Shown one piece after another: positions 34,744 through 47,734 of a stretch of 64,000 nucleotides of DNA. This DNA is from Heterostelium album PN500 (Eukaryota > Evosea > Eumycetozoa > Acytosteliales > Acytosteliaceae). The position numbers and the translations under genes were made by a program. Each line of letters begins with the position of its first letter. Positions within the stretch are counted from its first letter, which is position 1. The notes under the pieces are model-generated. The model did not search any database, had not been told where the DNA came from, and worked only from the letters and a program-made list of their open reading frames with translations. The stretch spans positions 896,069 to 960,068 of the forward strand of contig NW_008805078.1 in NCBI RefSeq assembly GCF_000004825.1. The letters run 5' to 3'.

Positions 34744-37028
34744 TTATTGGATGGGCTGATAATAATGGAACTGATATGATGGCTCCGATTGTTGTTGTTG
34801 TTGTTGCTGTTGCTGTTGTGGTTGTTGTTGTTGTTGTGGTTGTTGATTTGTGTAGCGTGTATTTGTATTGTTTGATTGTTGTTGTTGTTGTTGTTGTTGT
34901 TGTAATTGTTGTGGTAATTGTATACTATGGTTGGTTGGTGAAAACAAGTCGGTAATTGGCGATTGGAATTGAGAGTAATCGGTATTTGGATTGTTTGCTA
35001 AAATGATTGGTGAAGTTGTTGGGTTTGGCAAGTTATTTGTCATCACAGTGTTGACAAAGGTGTTTGGTTGCATGCGGAATGATTGATGTGGTGAAAACAT
35101 TGATAAATTAGAATTGGAATGGTAGTGAAGCATAGCATCATTAGCCTGTTGCTGCTGTTGTTGTTGTGGTTGTGGTTGTTGCTGCTGTGGTTGTTGAGGT
35201 GGAGATTTAACAATTGTTGGAAGTGTAGTTGTTGTTGTGGTAGTGGTAGTTGTTGTTTTGTTTAACATGATGTTGCTAGGTGGTGAGAGTTGTGGTGGCG
35301 ATTGCAAAATATTTAGACTGTTGATTGGACTTGTATTATTACTGTTGTTGTTATTGTTGCTAATGGAAAGTGAAGATAGTGAAGAACTGGTGTTGTTACT
35401 GGAAGAGCTGCTACTGCTTGAGGAACTTGTCTTTTGGAGTTGACGGTAGTTGGACTGGTTGAGTTGATTCCACAGATTGTTTGCCATTTCCATGTTTGCG
35501 TGAATATACTTTGTGTTGGAGTGTACCAATACCAAGAGAATTGCCTCTTGACGTGTCGACAGGAATTTACCCATTTGCTTCGATGTGTCCCACATTAAAC
35601 GACTGACTTTGATAAACTTTTGTTTCAAACGCTCCAAATTGAATGTGAATTCCAAAATGTCACCAATCTCTGCGGCTTCGCCATCGACATTGTCGTCCAC
35701 TGGAATATTCGATTGTGCTAAAATATTTAAACGTTCGCAGTCTGGAAGGATGATAACCTTGGACATGTAGAACTTTTTAATCTTTTCGTCGAGCTCTGCC
35801 ATTTCCTTGCGCAAAATAGCTTCCTCCTCAGAGAAACGTCCCCACAAATGTGTTATCTGTTCGTTTTGCTCCAAAGTCAGCTCTGCCTTTTCTGTATATC
35901 TGGGCCACCACTGAAGATGACTAGCATTCATAACGAAATCTGTCCATGGATTACTGAATGGCTTATATCCCAAAAGTGTAAGTTTAACTTGGGTGTATGG
36001 ATGAACAAACTATTTATTAAATGAAAATAATAATTGTTAACAATTAAATTCTATTGAATTGCCGATTAAAAAACAACATACTCTTTCTATTTCCTTTTCA
36101 TTGAGTGCAGATGCTTGATCCATTGAAGTATGCCAGTGATTTAATATGGTTCTAACAACTTGATCTGGTTCACCGTTGCGCAACGATTGATCGAGTTGAA
36201 TAACAATCTTTCTGATTTGTGTCATTAAATAAACCATCTCTTGTGGGAATCTCAATAATTCAATTGGATTATTTCCAATCTTACTAAGATCTTTCTTTAA
36301 TGAGTCATTTTCAAGTGTTAATTGATTGATCTGTTGATATTAAAAAAAAAGTAAATTAAAATAAAAAGTTGTTAGTCACAATAAAAAATTGTTTATCTTC
36401 AATTATAAACCAATAAACTTACTCTATCTTCCATTTCTTTAATATAAACCTTCTTTCTTTGTCTATAATTTCTACTTGCAATATTCTGGTTGGTCCTTCT
36501 TGCTTTTTGTTTCTCTGTCTTTGATTCTTTCTCTTTATCTTTCTCTTTCTTTTCTTTTTTGTGACTACTGTAATCTCTCAGATCGTCTTCTCTAAGAATC
36601 GATGATGAAGAAAGTTCATCCTTTCCGTCGTTTGGTGATGATGGTGATGAAAATGAATTTGAGGAAGAAGGTGGAGTGTTGCTACCACTGTTACTATTGC
36701 TGCTTTCATTTGGCTGTGGTGGTTGCTTCATTTTAACTACCTGTTGCTGTGTGAGACCGTTTCCATTGGTGAGTGAACTCGAATCGAAAAAAGGGTTATT
36801 ATCAACCCAGCTATTACTGTTGCTGTTTCCACCGTTGCCAATTGAATAACTATCAAAAGATGACATTGTTTGAGAGTTAACTCCTGTTGGTATATTTAAA
36901 GGTGATTTATTAGCACTATATTCTTGATTACTATAAATATTATTATTATTATTGATTTCTGTAATATTATTAGAATTATTATTATTATTAATATTATTGT
37001 TGTGATGTAAAATGAATTGATTATCCAT
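34744..37028 (-). CDS. bZIP transcription factor
   Basis: Three exons (36423-37028, 36082-36330, 34744-36009) encode about 706 residues. The N-terminus is an N/S-rich region. The basic region KARRTNQNIASRNYRQRKKV (the N-x-x-A-S-R-N signature with the invariant Asn and Arg) is followed by a leucine zipper spanning the exon 1/2 border: EMEDRINQLTLENDSLKKDL. After the zipper comes a conserved helical domain with LRFPQEMVYLMTQIRKIV and WPRYTEKAELTLEQNEQITH, rich in aromatic residues. This resembles the post-zipper region found in several dictyostelid bzp proteins and in plant TGA factors. A long Q/N/T-rich C-terminus probably acts in activation. It should bind DNA as a dimer in the nucleus. The exact bzp orthologue cannot be named by eye. 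Confidence 0.88.
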
Positions 37029-39581
37029 CTATCTAAGGACCAATTAAAAAAAAAAAAAAAGTTTTTTGTGCACCCAACTGCTCTTCAAAATACTTAGTTT
37101 AGCCGGAAGACGGAAAAAAAAAACAAAAAAAATTAAAAAAATTAAAATAATTTGAGATTTACAAAAACCCGAAATTGATGTGAAAATAGTTTGTAAAGAT
37201 GAAAATGAACTCTTATTAACTTGCAAATGTTGTGAATGATTAGATATTTAATATATTGTTTATATAAATAGGGTGTAATAATTAAATTATTAACTTATTA
37301 TCTTTTTTTTAGAATTAAAATATCTGCATATATTATTATGTTTGATTGCTTTAATTAAAGAATAAAATTATAAAAGGAATGAAGAATTTTGTTTGAATAT
37401 TAATATAGATTGTGGGGTGTCAACTGTTTATTGATCGATCAACTCCTTTTTATCACCAGGCTGAATGAAGGTTTAATAAAATTAAATTAACAAACAAATG
37501 CAAGTGAAGGTTAGGATCAAAGAGGGGTGATATTCAACAATGAATAAAATAAACCAAGGGTGGGTGTGTGATGGGTTTTATAGTTGTTTTGGTATATAAA
37601 TATTTATGATGAATGGGGGTGATAACTATGATTTACTGAGAGGTCGACATTGATAAAAAGTTGCTGAGAAAATGTGTCCATCAAGGAACAAATATATAAA
37701 ATATTTAAAATCTTTTATAATTTTGCAAATTGGATTTGTCTTTCTACTTTTTCGTAGCTTTTGATTTTTTTTTTCTAATTTGGTTTACAATAATCCTTTC
37801 TCAACCTCATATATAGATGTAGGATTGTTGGTTACAAGAAAAAAAAAAAAAAAAAGGAGTTGCAACTATTAATTATTATTTTATTTTTTTGACTAAAACT
37901 GAAATGATTAAATGGCTTATTGTTATTGGCAAGACTGCAAGTGAGAAATTTCTTGGTATTTGGTGATGAAGATGATTTACTTTCTAAGTGTACTACTGAG
38001 TATTGTCAAAAAGGCGCAGAAACAAAATATTTGTTGATAAACAAACAAAATATAAATAATCTTTAATTGATTTGGGTTTTTTTTTAAAAAGTTAATGTTG
38101 TAACTCAAAAAAAAATTGTGGTTATATGTGATCCAAAGTTCAATGGTTATTTTTGCAATTTTTTTTTTTTTTTTTTTTGTTTCGATATTTTTTTTTTTTT
38201 TTTTTTTTTTTTTACAGTCAGTATGTTGATTAAATGGTGTCACAATGATGATTCGATAATTAAGGAAGGTCTAGTTTTTTTGCAAAGTCAAACATTGGGG
38301 TATGATTCATGAACTCGATCGAAGTAACACTTGTGATTATTATGATGATGTGCAACTGAGGTGTAATTGATTAATTACACACAGTTATTAATAAGCAACA
38401 TCAACAATTGCAAATATATAAATATTTTTAACAATGTTTTGATTTTTTTAGTTAAGATCAATCTTTTGTTTGACCTTTCACCAAAGTGTTTTAAAAATAA
38501 AAACATTTAAAAATAGTGAAGAATGAGTATAATATTTACCTTTTATAATGTTTATTTCTATAATATTTTCTTTACAATTCTTTGTGTTAACTACTCGTTA
38601 AAATCTTATTTGATGATATTATTCTTCTCTTTAATATTTTCTTTTGTTTATAATTAATTCTATGGCTAATTGAAAAATAAATAAATGAATGATTGTATGG
38701 TGAAATTGTGGAAGTAGTTTGAGTGGAGTCGTTTATAAATTCTAGTCGAGATCTAACTTTAAAAAAAATAAAATAAAGAAGACTTTACAGTGCCACACTC
38801 AACCGTCTCATAAGCACTCTGAAATTTGCAAAGTTCTTTATTACTATTCTTTTCTTGGTTCATAAAATTAATTGAAAAAAAAAAATTAAAAAAATGATAA
38901 ATGAGGTGCAATGTTAATTTCGGGTTGTCTTCAGGTATAGTCAAGTGTGATGCATGGTCCGAATTTAAGATATTTTTTAAATTTGTGGGTTCGTTACGTT
39001 GTACGAAAAATTGCAACGACCAGGACAATTTTTTTTTTAATTTTTTTTTTTTTTTGAAAATTCAAATTTTCTTTCAAATAGTTCATTTTTCCTAACTGTT
39101 AACTATTTATAGATAGGCAGAAAAACACAAAGTTTATAAATAGTTTAGTAAAAAGGTCCGAAATTTCATTGTATATAGATTAATCTTGGTTTTGCCGATC
39201 CGATTCTGAATCAAGTTGAATCTGTTAGTTTGTCTATCAGTTGCAAATAAAATAAAATAAAATTAAATAAAATAATAATATCAGTAATAAATAATTGAAT
39301 TATTAATGAATAAGAATATCAATCGAAGAATATCGATCGTGATAAATATTTTTGAAATCAAATTAAAAAAAAAAGGTTGAGAATTTAATTATGAGAATGA
39401 TCGCGGGTTTTTTTGAAATATTATCCGTTAGAAAAAAAAAGTGGATATTGAAAAGATGTGTTTTTATGAAAAAACATAATTGTGTTTGTTTTGAACAGTA
39501 ATAATAACTTTTCAAAATAATATATTCCAAATATATATATAATAATTTCATTACCATTCCCAATCCAAATTAGTTGTATGG
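37029..39581. other. 2.5-kb divergent promoter region between bZIP and formin
   Basis: Long AT-rich spacer. A G-box-like CACACACCCACCC lies at 37559-37575 on the minus strand. Long T-runs at 38160-38215. ORFs of 60-90 codons here are homopolymer artefacts. The length suits a developmentally regulated factor such as the bZIP gene. Confidence 0.5.
37559..37571 (-). promoter_or_regulatory. G-box-like element (CACACACCCACCC)
   Basis: On the minus strand, about 530 bases upstream of the bZIP start. The G-box bound by GBF in D. discoideum is CACACCCACACA-like, and this site matches the core. Developmental control is inferred. Confidence 0.35.
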
Positions 39582-42515
39582 ATGGATAATGATATTGTAG
39601 TAGATAGTTATATAATGTTATTTCTACCACCCAATAATGATTTGTTAAGCAGAGTCGACTCTGGCCAGAGACGTTTAAGTATTTCTCAGGGTTCAGTGTC
39701 GACAGCCACCTCATCTGCATTATCACCCATTCCAATTCCAAATAATAATAGTGCCAACATCATCAATAATAGTCATAATAATAATAATGAACAAAAACAA
39801 CAACAAAAGATATCAAATAAAACAATTACCATTCCAACCATTATAGATGCACCTCCACCTGATTGGTCATCAAAGTTCAGTTCACTCTTTTCATTTGTAA
39901 AAAAGAAATCAAACTATGAGTTGGAAATTGATGCACTTAAAGATTCCAGTAAGTTACTTACTTATACGAAAAATAGATTTATAAAATTGGAAATTGTAAT
40001 TGACAATATTTAATTATCTTATAGTGATTTTTATTAGACCTATCTCAGGAGAGGAAGGTATACTTGTACATAGATTAGATAAATCAAAGAAATATATACA
40101 TTCTCTTGCAGAGTTGGACATTGGTTACATTTACTTGACCGAAAGAGATACACCAATAATCCGTCAGAATCAGCACGAAGTTACTTTTGCCAATAAAATT
40201 ATAATTCAATGTAAATCATATAAGAAGTTTTCAATTGTAAGTATTTTTAGCACACAGTTAACTTTTGAAAGTAGAATAGAGTATTAATTTTCAAATCAAA
40301 TTATAGAAAGGTATCTTACAAAGTGATGTCACTACAACCGCTCTAGAGGCATTCACCAAGAGAAAGATGACCCAAGGTATGCTTTTCCTCGAGGAGGACG
40401 GACAGCTATGCAGAATCTTTTATAGAATAAGTGATTTGGTTCTAAATACAATTTATGCAAATCACGATGATACCGTTATGCTACAGAGATTACCAAATAA
40501 TGAAGTCAGAGTATGTTTCTCAAAATTATTTATTTGATCAAATTTACTAATATTTATTTTATTTTATTCTTGTTTCCAATTTATAGTTCCTATTTGAAGG
40601 ACATCATTCAAAAGATGAAATTGAAGTTGCAATGCATCAATTTTCAAATCCTTCAAGCCCAAAGGATTGGAAGAGAATCTCGGTGTTGAGAGAGCAGCAG
40701 CATCACTCTAGTCAGGCCCCGCTAGCGTCAGATAACATTGCCACACGTTTCCTGAATAAATTCCAAACTAGATCCAAGTTGGAGGCAACTCAGTTGAAAC
40801 AGAAGCGTGAGAATACCATTAATAAACTCAAGAGCAGAATGAAGATCGACTGGGAATGGAAGAATCCAACTGACCCATCCCAACAAGCCAATGAAAATGA
40901 CGAGAACAACAAGAATGCAATCAACTCTCTAGGCTCCGTGCTCGGAAGATTCAAGAGCAGAATGTCCATCAAAAGCAATCTCAATCCAAACACTCCAATT
41001 ATAAATGCAATCAAAGAGCAATCAACAAGCGGTGCCACTCCAGTCAACAGCAATGCCAGTAGCAGTTCCAATGGAGCAGAGCCAATCAGCAATGATAGCA
41101 ATCTCAGTGGTGGTGATCAACCATCCAATATTCCAGCACCACCTCCTCCACCAGCACCACCAGCACCACCACCACCTCCTCCACCTGGAACCAAGTCCGG
41201 TGCCGGTTTGAAGCTCAAAAAGCAAGTCAAGAAGGAGAAGAAGATGAGACAGCTTCACTGGAATGTCATTCCAAAGGAGAAGCTAAAGGAGTCGTTCTGG
41301 GACAGTCTTTCACCAGTGAAATCCAACGATCGTGATCAAAGTCTTGTTGAACAATGGTTCAGCTTGTCACCACCACCAAAGCAACAAATCACTCGTGAGA
41401 AATCCGTAAAAACCCTTACAACCGTTAATCTTCTTGACTTGCGTCGTGCCAACAATGCTTGTATCCTACTTTCCCAATTCAAACTATCGTTCAGCGATAT
41501 CAAAGAAGCCATCTTGACCTACGACGAGACTAAACTCTCGATTGAACAGTTGATTGCACTTGACGCAATGCTTCCAATCACCGACGAGGAAACCGCTCAG
41601 CTCTCTTCGTTCACCGGCGACAGATCCACGCTTGGATTGGCCGAACGTTTCTTCATGGAGATGATGGGAATCGACCGTTTGAAGCAGCGTATCCAAACCT
41701 TTTTGTTCAAAGCAGAGGTCATCCAGATGATGAGAGAGTTGACTGGCCAGTTCCAAATACTCGCTGCCGCCATCGAACAAGTCAAGTCGAGCAGTCGTTT
41801 CCGTCAGATGCTCAAGGTCATTCTACACGTCGGATCTATTCTCAACCGTGGTCAGACCTATCTCCACGGAAAGGGTTTCCGTCTCGACAGTCTTGCCAAG
41901 CTTTCAGAGACGAAATCGCGTGACGAGAAGCACACAGTCATTGACTTTGTAGAGAGATACGTACGTGACAACAAACCAGAGTTGCTCAACTTCTACGAAG
42001 ATCTCTCGTTGTTGGAGTCGTCGTCGATCAACATCTCATTAGACACACTCATCGACGACGTCGAGCAGATCAACCTCAAGTTTAAGCAGGTCGACCAGGA
42101 GATCAGCGGTGAGGGTGTCGATCCCAACTACCGCGCTCTCATGAAGCCATTCTACGACACTCAATACCAGGTGTACCAGCAACTACAGGAACTGTCTGCT
42201 TCCACCTTGAAGCAGTTCACTGAGTGTGTAACATTCTTTGGTGAGGACAACACCATTACCACCAAGGATTTCTTTAGCAATATCTTTAACTTCTCACAGA
42301 GCTTCAAGAAGGTTGTTGCTCAACGCAATCAACAATTAGCAAGAGAAGAACAAAAAGAAAAAAAGAAACAACTCAAAGAGCAACAAGCCAAAGAAAATGA
42401 GCTACAACAACAACAACAACAAGCACAACTACAAGAAGATGAAATTCTATCAAAAGTAGAAGAGCTGACGATAAACGATAACGAAAGTGAAAATGATAAC
42501 ACCATCAATAATTAA
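39582..42515 (+). CDS. Formin (FH1-FH2 actin nucleator)
   Basis: Four exons (39582-39948, 40025-40236, 40307-40510, 40587-42515) give about 903 residues. N-terminus: N/S-rich then DWSSKFSSLFSFVKKK. A ~190-residue folded N-terminal region follows (IFIRPISGEEGILV ... FLFEGHHSKDEIEVA) that I do not recognise; it is not the usual GBD/FH3. Then a basic linker, a proline-rich FH1 (APPPPPAPPAPPPPPPPG), and a full FH2 domain starting KEKKMRQLHWNVIPKEKLKE and containing the conserved FTGDRSTLGLAERFFMEMMG, LTGQFQILAAAIEQVKSSSR, and VGSILNRGQTYLHGKGFRLD ('GNxxN.G...GaxGF.L' block). FH2 nucleates and elongates unbranched actin; FH1 binds profilin-actin. The C-terminus is K/E/Q-rich and may be a tail-autoinhibition element. 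Dictyostelids have about ten formins; which one this is cannot be told. Confidence 0.93.
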
Positions 42516-42905
42516 TAATTAGCATCACCTAATATCAAATAATAATAATAATTTACACACTAAGTGTTGAAAAATGAACACTTTAAATTGTTACATAAAC
42601 AAATAATACTCATACCATACCAACAACTTAAAATACTAATAATACAATCAATTTGAACACCATAAAAGTGTGATTTAAAAAAATCTAACATTCCAATAGA
42701 CTCTTAATGTTTGCATGATAATTCTTAACAACTTGGGAAAGCTTTGTTGAAAAAAATAAAAAAACAAAAATTTGTCATAAAAATGTAAATTTTCCAAAAC
42801 AATTTGTTTTTTTTTTGCAATTTTTATTTTTATCTAATTATTTTTTATTGTACAATAGTTATAAGTTTGTAGTTTATATATATATATATCTATTTAGAGT
42901 AGAAA
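42516..42905. other. AT-rich spacer
   Basis: 390 bases between formin and TSG101 on the same strand. No element recognised. Confidence 0.4.
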
Positions 42906-44346
42906 ATGGATATAAATACAAAACTTAATACTATTATTTCGTACTTGACTCATTTGAGAGTTTATCGTGATCCACAACGTGTTAGAACTGATACAACCGA
43001 TCTATTTAGATTCTTTCCAAATCTTCAACCTTACTATGGTGCTAGTATGTACAAATGATACATAGTATCATTAAAGTATAGTTTGTTGATAATACATATT
43101 AACTTTTTTTTTTTTTGCACCATCATAATCAATTTTTATTATTATTTATCATCAATCATATAATCATCTAGATAGAATTGGTAATTTAATTTATTTAAAG
43201 GGTACTATACCAATTAAGTATCAACAATTTATATATCATATTCCTATCATTGCTTGGTTACCAGAGAACTATCCTTTTGCACCACCACAAATTATATTGG
43301 ATCCAACACCAGAGATGGAAATTGTCAAGGGTCATCCTCACGTCAATGAGAATGGACTGTGTCTACACCACTATCTTTCACATTGGACTTGGTCATCGAA
43401 CATATCACAAGCCGTCAAGTACTTATGTGATACATACAGTGCCGCTCCACCATTGGTCACAAAGAAGAAGGTTGAAACCAACATACCAAACACAAGTCCA
43501 CCACCTTATCCAATGCAACAACAACAACAACAACAACCACAGCAACAACAACTACAACAACAACCACAGAATACTAGCTGGAGTAACATGAATATGAATA
43601 TGAATCAACCACCACCTACCTACGCAGAATCGATGGGCGTACAACAACAGCAACAACAAAATACACCACCTTCTCAATCGCCATCTGGTATTCCAATTGT
43701 TAATAAACCAGCAACACCTCCACAAACAACAGCGGTCTCTGCTTCACCGGTGAGTATTTCACCAGGTGCAGCGGCAGCAGCAGCATCAATGGCTCTCGCA
43801 GCACAAAAGAAGAATGAACGTGACGAAGTTCTTCAGAATTGTACAGAGAAACTACAGGAGATCATATCGTCGTTCTACGACACTACCTCTAAGGAGATCG
43901 AGAACTACATTGCACACAATGCGACACTCGAGGAGCAATCGATCAAGTTGACTCAGGAGGAAGAGATTCTCAAGTCCGATATGGATGTTTTCGAGAAGCT
44001 CATTGTATCGACAACTGAAAAGATTGAGCAAATCGACAAATGGATAAAGGAAAACGAAAAGGACGAGAAGGATTTGGATATAGACGCACTCTCTGCACCA
44101 AAAGATGCACTACAGAAGCAGTTACTATCGTTGGTCTCCGAGGATATGACCATCGAGGATGCGCTCTACTACTTGGACAAGGCACTTCACCTCAATAGAA
44201 TAACACTCGATGAATATCTAAAGAATATAAGAACGTTGAGCAGAGAGCAATTCATGATTAGAGCCACTGTAAGAAAGGTACAACAACAGATACAATTGAA
44301 TCTCATGGTTATCCAACAGCATCACCAACAACAACATGTACTGTAA
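42906..44346 (+). CDS. tsg101: TSG101/Vps23, ESCRT-I subunit
   Basis: Two exons (42906-43044, 43172-44346) encode about 437 residues. The UEV domain fills the N-terminus (FRFFPNLQPYYGANRIGNLI; TIPIKYQQFIYHIPIIAWLP; NYPFAPPQIILDPTP; HPHVNENGLCLHHYLSHW) and, as in the family, has no catalytic Cys at the E2 position. A Q/P-rich linker follows with PPPY- and PPPTYAES-type motifs, then a coiled coil (residues ~300-380) and the C-terminal steadiness box EDALYYLDKALHLNRITLDE. The UEV binds ubiquitin and PT/SAP motifs, while the C-terminus binds other ESCRT-I subunits in endosomal sorting and cytokinesis. It converges with the coiled-coil gene, 135 bases apart. Confidence 0.94.
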
Positions 44347-44481
44347 ATCATCTCCCAACATATATTGTACCTTACACACACACAAAGCATTTTAGCCACT
44401 CAAAAATCAAAACATTGTACTATTCATAATAGATAATTAAATAGCGATAAATAATTAAATACAATAAATTTGTAGTTTAGT

Positions 44482-46879
44482 TTATTCATTATTCATATTT
44501 TTTGATGCTACTGGTTTTGTTATTTTTCTTTTAACAATACATTTAACTTTAGACTATATAGCAATTTGATTAGTTAAGTATATAGTTGTGAAGTGGATTG
44601 TTAGATATTACTTACAGTTTTCTCAGTTGGCATGCCTGGTGTCTGTTGTCCTAAATGATTGCTGTTCTTTTCAATGATCTTTGGTTGTGGTGGTGGTGAC
44701 GATGTTGGAGGGTCAGCCAGAAGACTTGGAGTAAAGTCTGGTAGTGGTGGAGTTGAAACTGTTCTACCTTCTCTTGGTTGGAAGTAGGGCACTATCTCCA
44801 GTTGGCTGGATTGAAATGAGTGTTGTCTTTGTAAAGGATGCTGTTGTTGTTCATTCAGTAAAGATAACTCTTTACATTTCTGATCAAAACATTTTTGCAA
44901 TTCATCCATTTGATCCAATAGCCTTTCTTTTTCCATTTTCAATTGATTGTTTCTTTCTGACATAATATCAATTTGGTTGCTCTTCTCCTATTTATATATT
45001 AAAAAAGTAATAGTTAGTAAATAAAAGAATAGTTATATTTTTATTTAGTTACCATCAGTTTCTTGGATTGTAATTCTCTATCTCTTATAGATTTTTCCAA
45101 ACTACTTTCGAGATCCTTTAGTTTGGAGACTTGCGACTGAATATTCTTTTCTTTCTCTGAGATTCTGAGTAGAAGTAGGTTCATTTCGCTATCCTGAGAG
45201 TTCTTTTCATTCATTAGTTTCTTATTCTCTTCGAATTGAACCTCGGCATCTTTCTCCAAGTATTGAATTCTCTCATCCGAGCTTTCAATCTTTTGACAAA
45301 GATAATCATTCTTCTCAGTCATTTGTTGCACCACTAACTCCAACTGATTGAAATTCGACTTGAATGAACTTAATTCTTCCTTTTCTTTCTTCAATGCTTC
45401 AATCTGAAAAAGTTGTTGACTGATAAGTTCATTTTTCCTATTATAAAACAATCAGTCTAATCTATTTAATAATTTAATTATAGTTTAACTTACTTTTCCT
45501 TTTCCAACTCAAAATCTTCTCTATCGTTTGTATATAGATTCTTTTGGTTTTCGAAATACAATTGGAGTGCAGAGAATTCTTTTGAAATGCTGCCGAATTG
45601 ATCTGATTTCTCCTGTAGTTGCGATTTAAGAGAAGCTAGTTCCTTTTCAAGATCAATCTTGGATTCTTGGAGATTATGACATTCACTCGACAATTGTGAT
45701 ATTTGATCAGTATGACTCTCAATCTTCTTGCTCTGTTTATCCAACTCCTCATTCTTGGTAGTGAGTTCATTATCTAAACATGATTTCTTCTTCATCAAAG
45801 ATTTGAAATCTGATTCTAATTGATTATAATCCAATTTGTATTTTACTTATCATAAATGTTAGATTAATTAAAATAATAAATAATTATATAATTAACTTAC
45901 ATATTTTATCTTGATGCTCTTTTATTTCTTTTTCATAAGATAATCTAACTTGTTCGATTTCTTTAATCAATGACTGTTCAGTTTCCATTTCTAAAAATAT
46001 TTATTTGTTAATATTTTTTTTAATCTATAGGTTACTTCTTACTTACGATCTTTAATAGTATCTTCATGAGATAAAATTTGATTGGTCTGAATCTCAAGTT
46101 TCGCTTTAAAACTGTGAATAAACTCTGTTGATTGTCTATTTTGATTCTCAATCTCCTCTAGCATTTCATTTAATTTATCTCTCTTTGATTCAACTTCATT
46201 AAGTATCTCATTGGTTGTAGAAATAAGAATACCTGTTGATTTAAGATCAGCATTGATCTTACTAAATTGAATATCTACATCATTAAACTTTAACAATAGT
46301 ATATGCTTCTCATTGTGAAGAGATTTGATCATATCTTCTTTTGAATTCAATTCATTCTCAATCATTTTGATTCTCTTGCTCAATTGTTCAATACAACTCT
46401 CACTCTTTATATGTTCAACCTCTAAATCTTCTATTATTTTTTTAAAAAAGCAGAATGTTAGTAATAATTTATAAAGATTACCTATATCTTTATAAATACC
46501 AATAGAACTCAAAAGCTTCTTAAAAGATCTCAGTGGCGCTTCTATTTCATCCTGATTCAATGGTTCCTTATCAGTGAATGATTCTTGATTAGGTAGTACC
46601 TTTTGATGAGAAGTTGAATGATGATTTGTATTTATATAGGGTGTATTGTTGTTTGTCTTGTCAAATGAAAACTGAGTGACACTCATAGATCTAGAATCGA
46701 GTATTGGTGATATAGGATCTTTACTAAGATTCAATTCTGGAAAAGGTGAGTAACTAAAAATGCTACTGTTTAGTTGTGGAGTGATTGGTTTAAAAGCAGA
46801 GTTGTCACTGGTAACTTGTTTAAAGTTACTGTGTAATTGGTGTTGTTGTGGTTGTTGCTGGTGCTGTTGTTGCGGCTGA

Positions 46880-46922
<43 letters not shown>

Positions 46923-47271
46923 GATTTTGATTATGTTGGTTGTGCTGTAATTGATTTCCATTTGTATTCAATAAATTTGAAGATGTTTGGACACTTGTAA
47001 TATTATTACTTTGATTGGCAGGATTGACTGGTTGTTTTTCTTTCGCACTATTTGAGTTATTATTTATATTGGAAATCGGTGTGGTTGGAGTTGAGAAAAA
47101 TGAGGTTTTTGCAAAGGTTGGAGGAAAGAATTGATGTAAATTCAACTTCTTGTTGGTTGAAGAATGTTCAATGTTTGGTGTGGGAGTAGTGTCATAGTTT
47201 GAAGATTTATTCAAATTTTTTGGAAAACTAAAAGTTTGGTTTGCGCTGATATTGTTGGTGTTATTATTCAT
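44482..47271 (-). CDS. Long coiled-coil protein with Q-rich N-terminus
   Basis: At least seven exons; boundaries read include 44482-44553 (last), 44616-44990, about 45056-45436, about 45494-45858, about 45899-45990 and the first from 47271. The first exon holds a 51-base intron at 46441-46491 that is in frame. N-terminal third: N/S/P/Q-rich (polyQ around 46880-46925), with short FF/P motifs. The rest is an almost unbroken heptad coiled coil (EHIKSESCIEQLSKRIKMIE ... ELEKEKKNELISQQLFQIEA ... EKSNQIDIMSERNNQLKMEK), interrupted near the C-terminus by a Pro/Ser loop. The basic last exon is SKVKCIVKRKITKP. Resembles centrosomal or golgin-type scaffolds; no orthologue is claimed. Confidence 0.72.
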
Positions 47272-47734
47272 TTTATTTTATTATTGTTACCAATAGATTT
47301 AATAAACAAACAATGAAATAATATTTGAAACAACAATATTATCTTTGACTCATTAGTTTTATTTTAATAAAATATTTTCAGAAATATTACAACAACTATA
47401 AAATATTTATATGAATTAAATTAAATAATAATATTTTTAATTAAAATTTGCACTTCAACTGTGTTGTTTGACTGATAAACTAAAAGGTATTTTCAAATTC
47501 GGTAATCCAATAACTATAAAAATAAAATAATTTCCAATGGATATTCCACATTTGGTGGTGGTGTTTTCAACAAAATAGGTATTTTTTGAATGTACATAAT
47601 TTATACTTTTGTTTATTACTCAAAATTGAGATTATTTTTGTTTCTAATTTTTTTTCAATTATTTTTATTTGTTATGAGTTGGTTTATTATTTGATTTTTT
47701 TTTGATTTTTTTTTTTTGATTTTGTTTTTTTGAA
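47272..47734. other. AT-rich spacer
   Basis: 463 bases upstream of the coiled-coil gene, downstream of the Q-rich gene. T-rich tract at 47650-47735. No gene seen. Confidence 0.4.

Noticed and set aside
37941-38010. C/D-box snoRNA candidate (GTGATGA ... CTGA)
   Set aside because: Box spacing too short and no closing stem.
37977-38243. 88-codon frame with poly-Lys
   Set aside because: Product of long A-runs on the minus strand.
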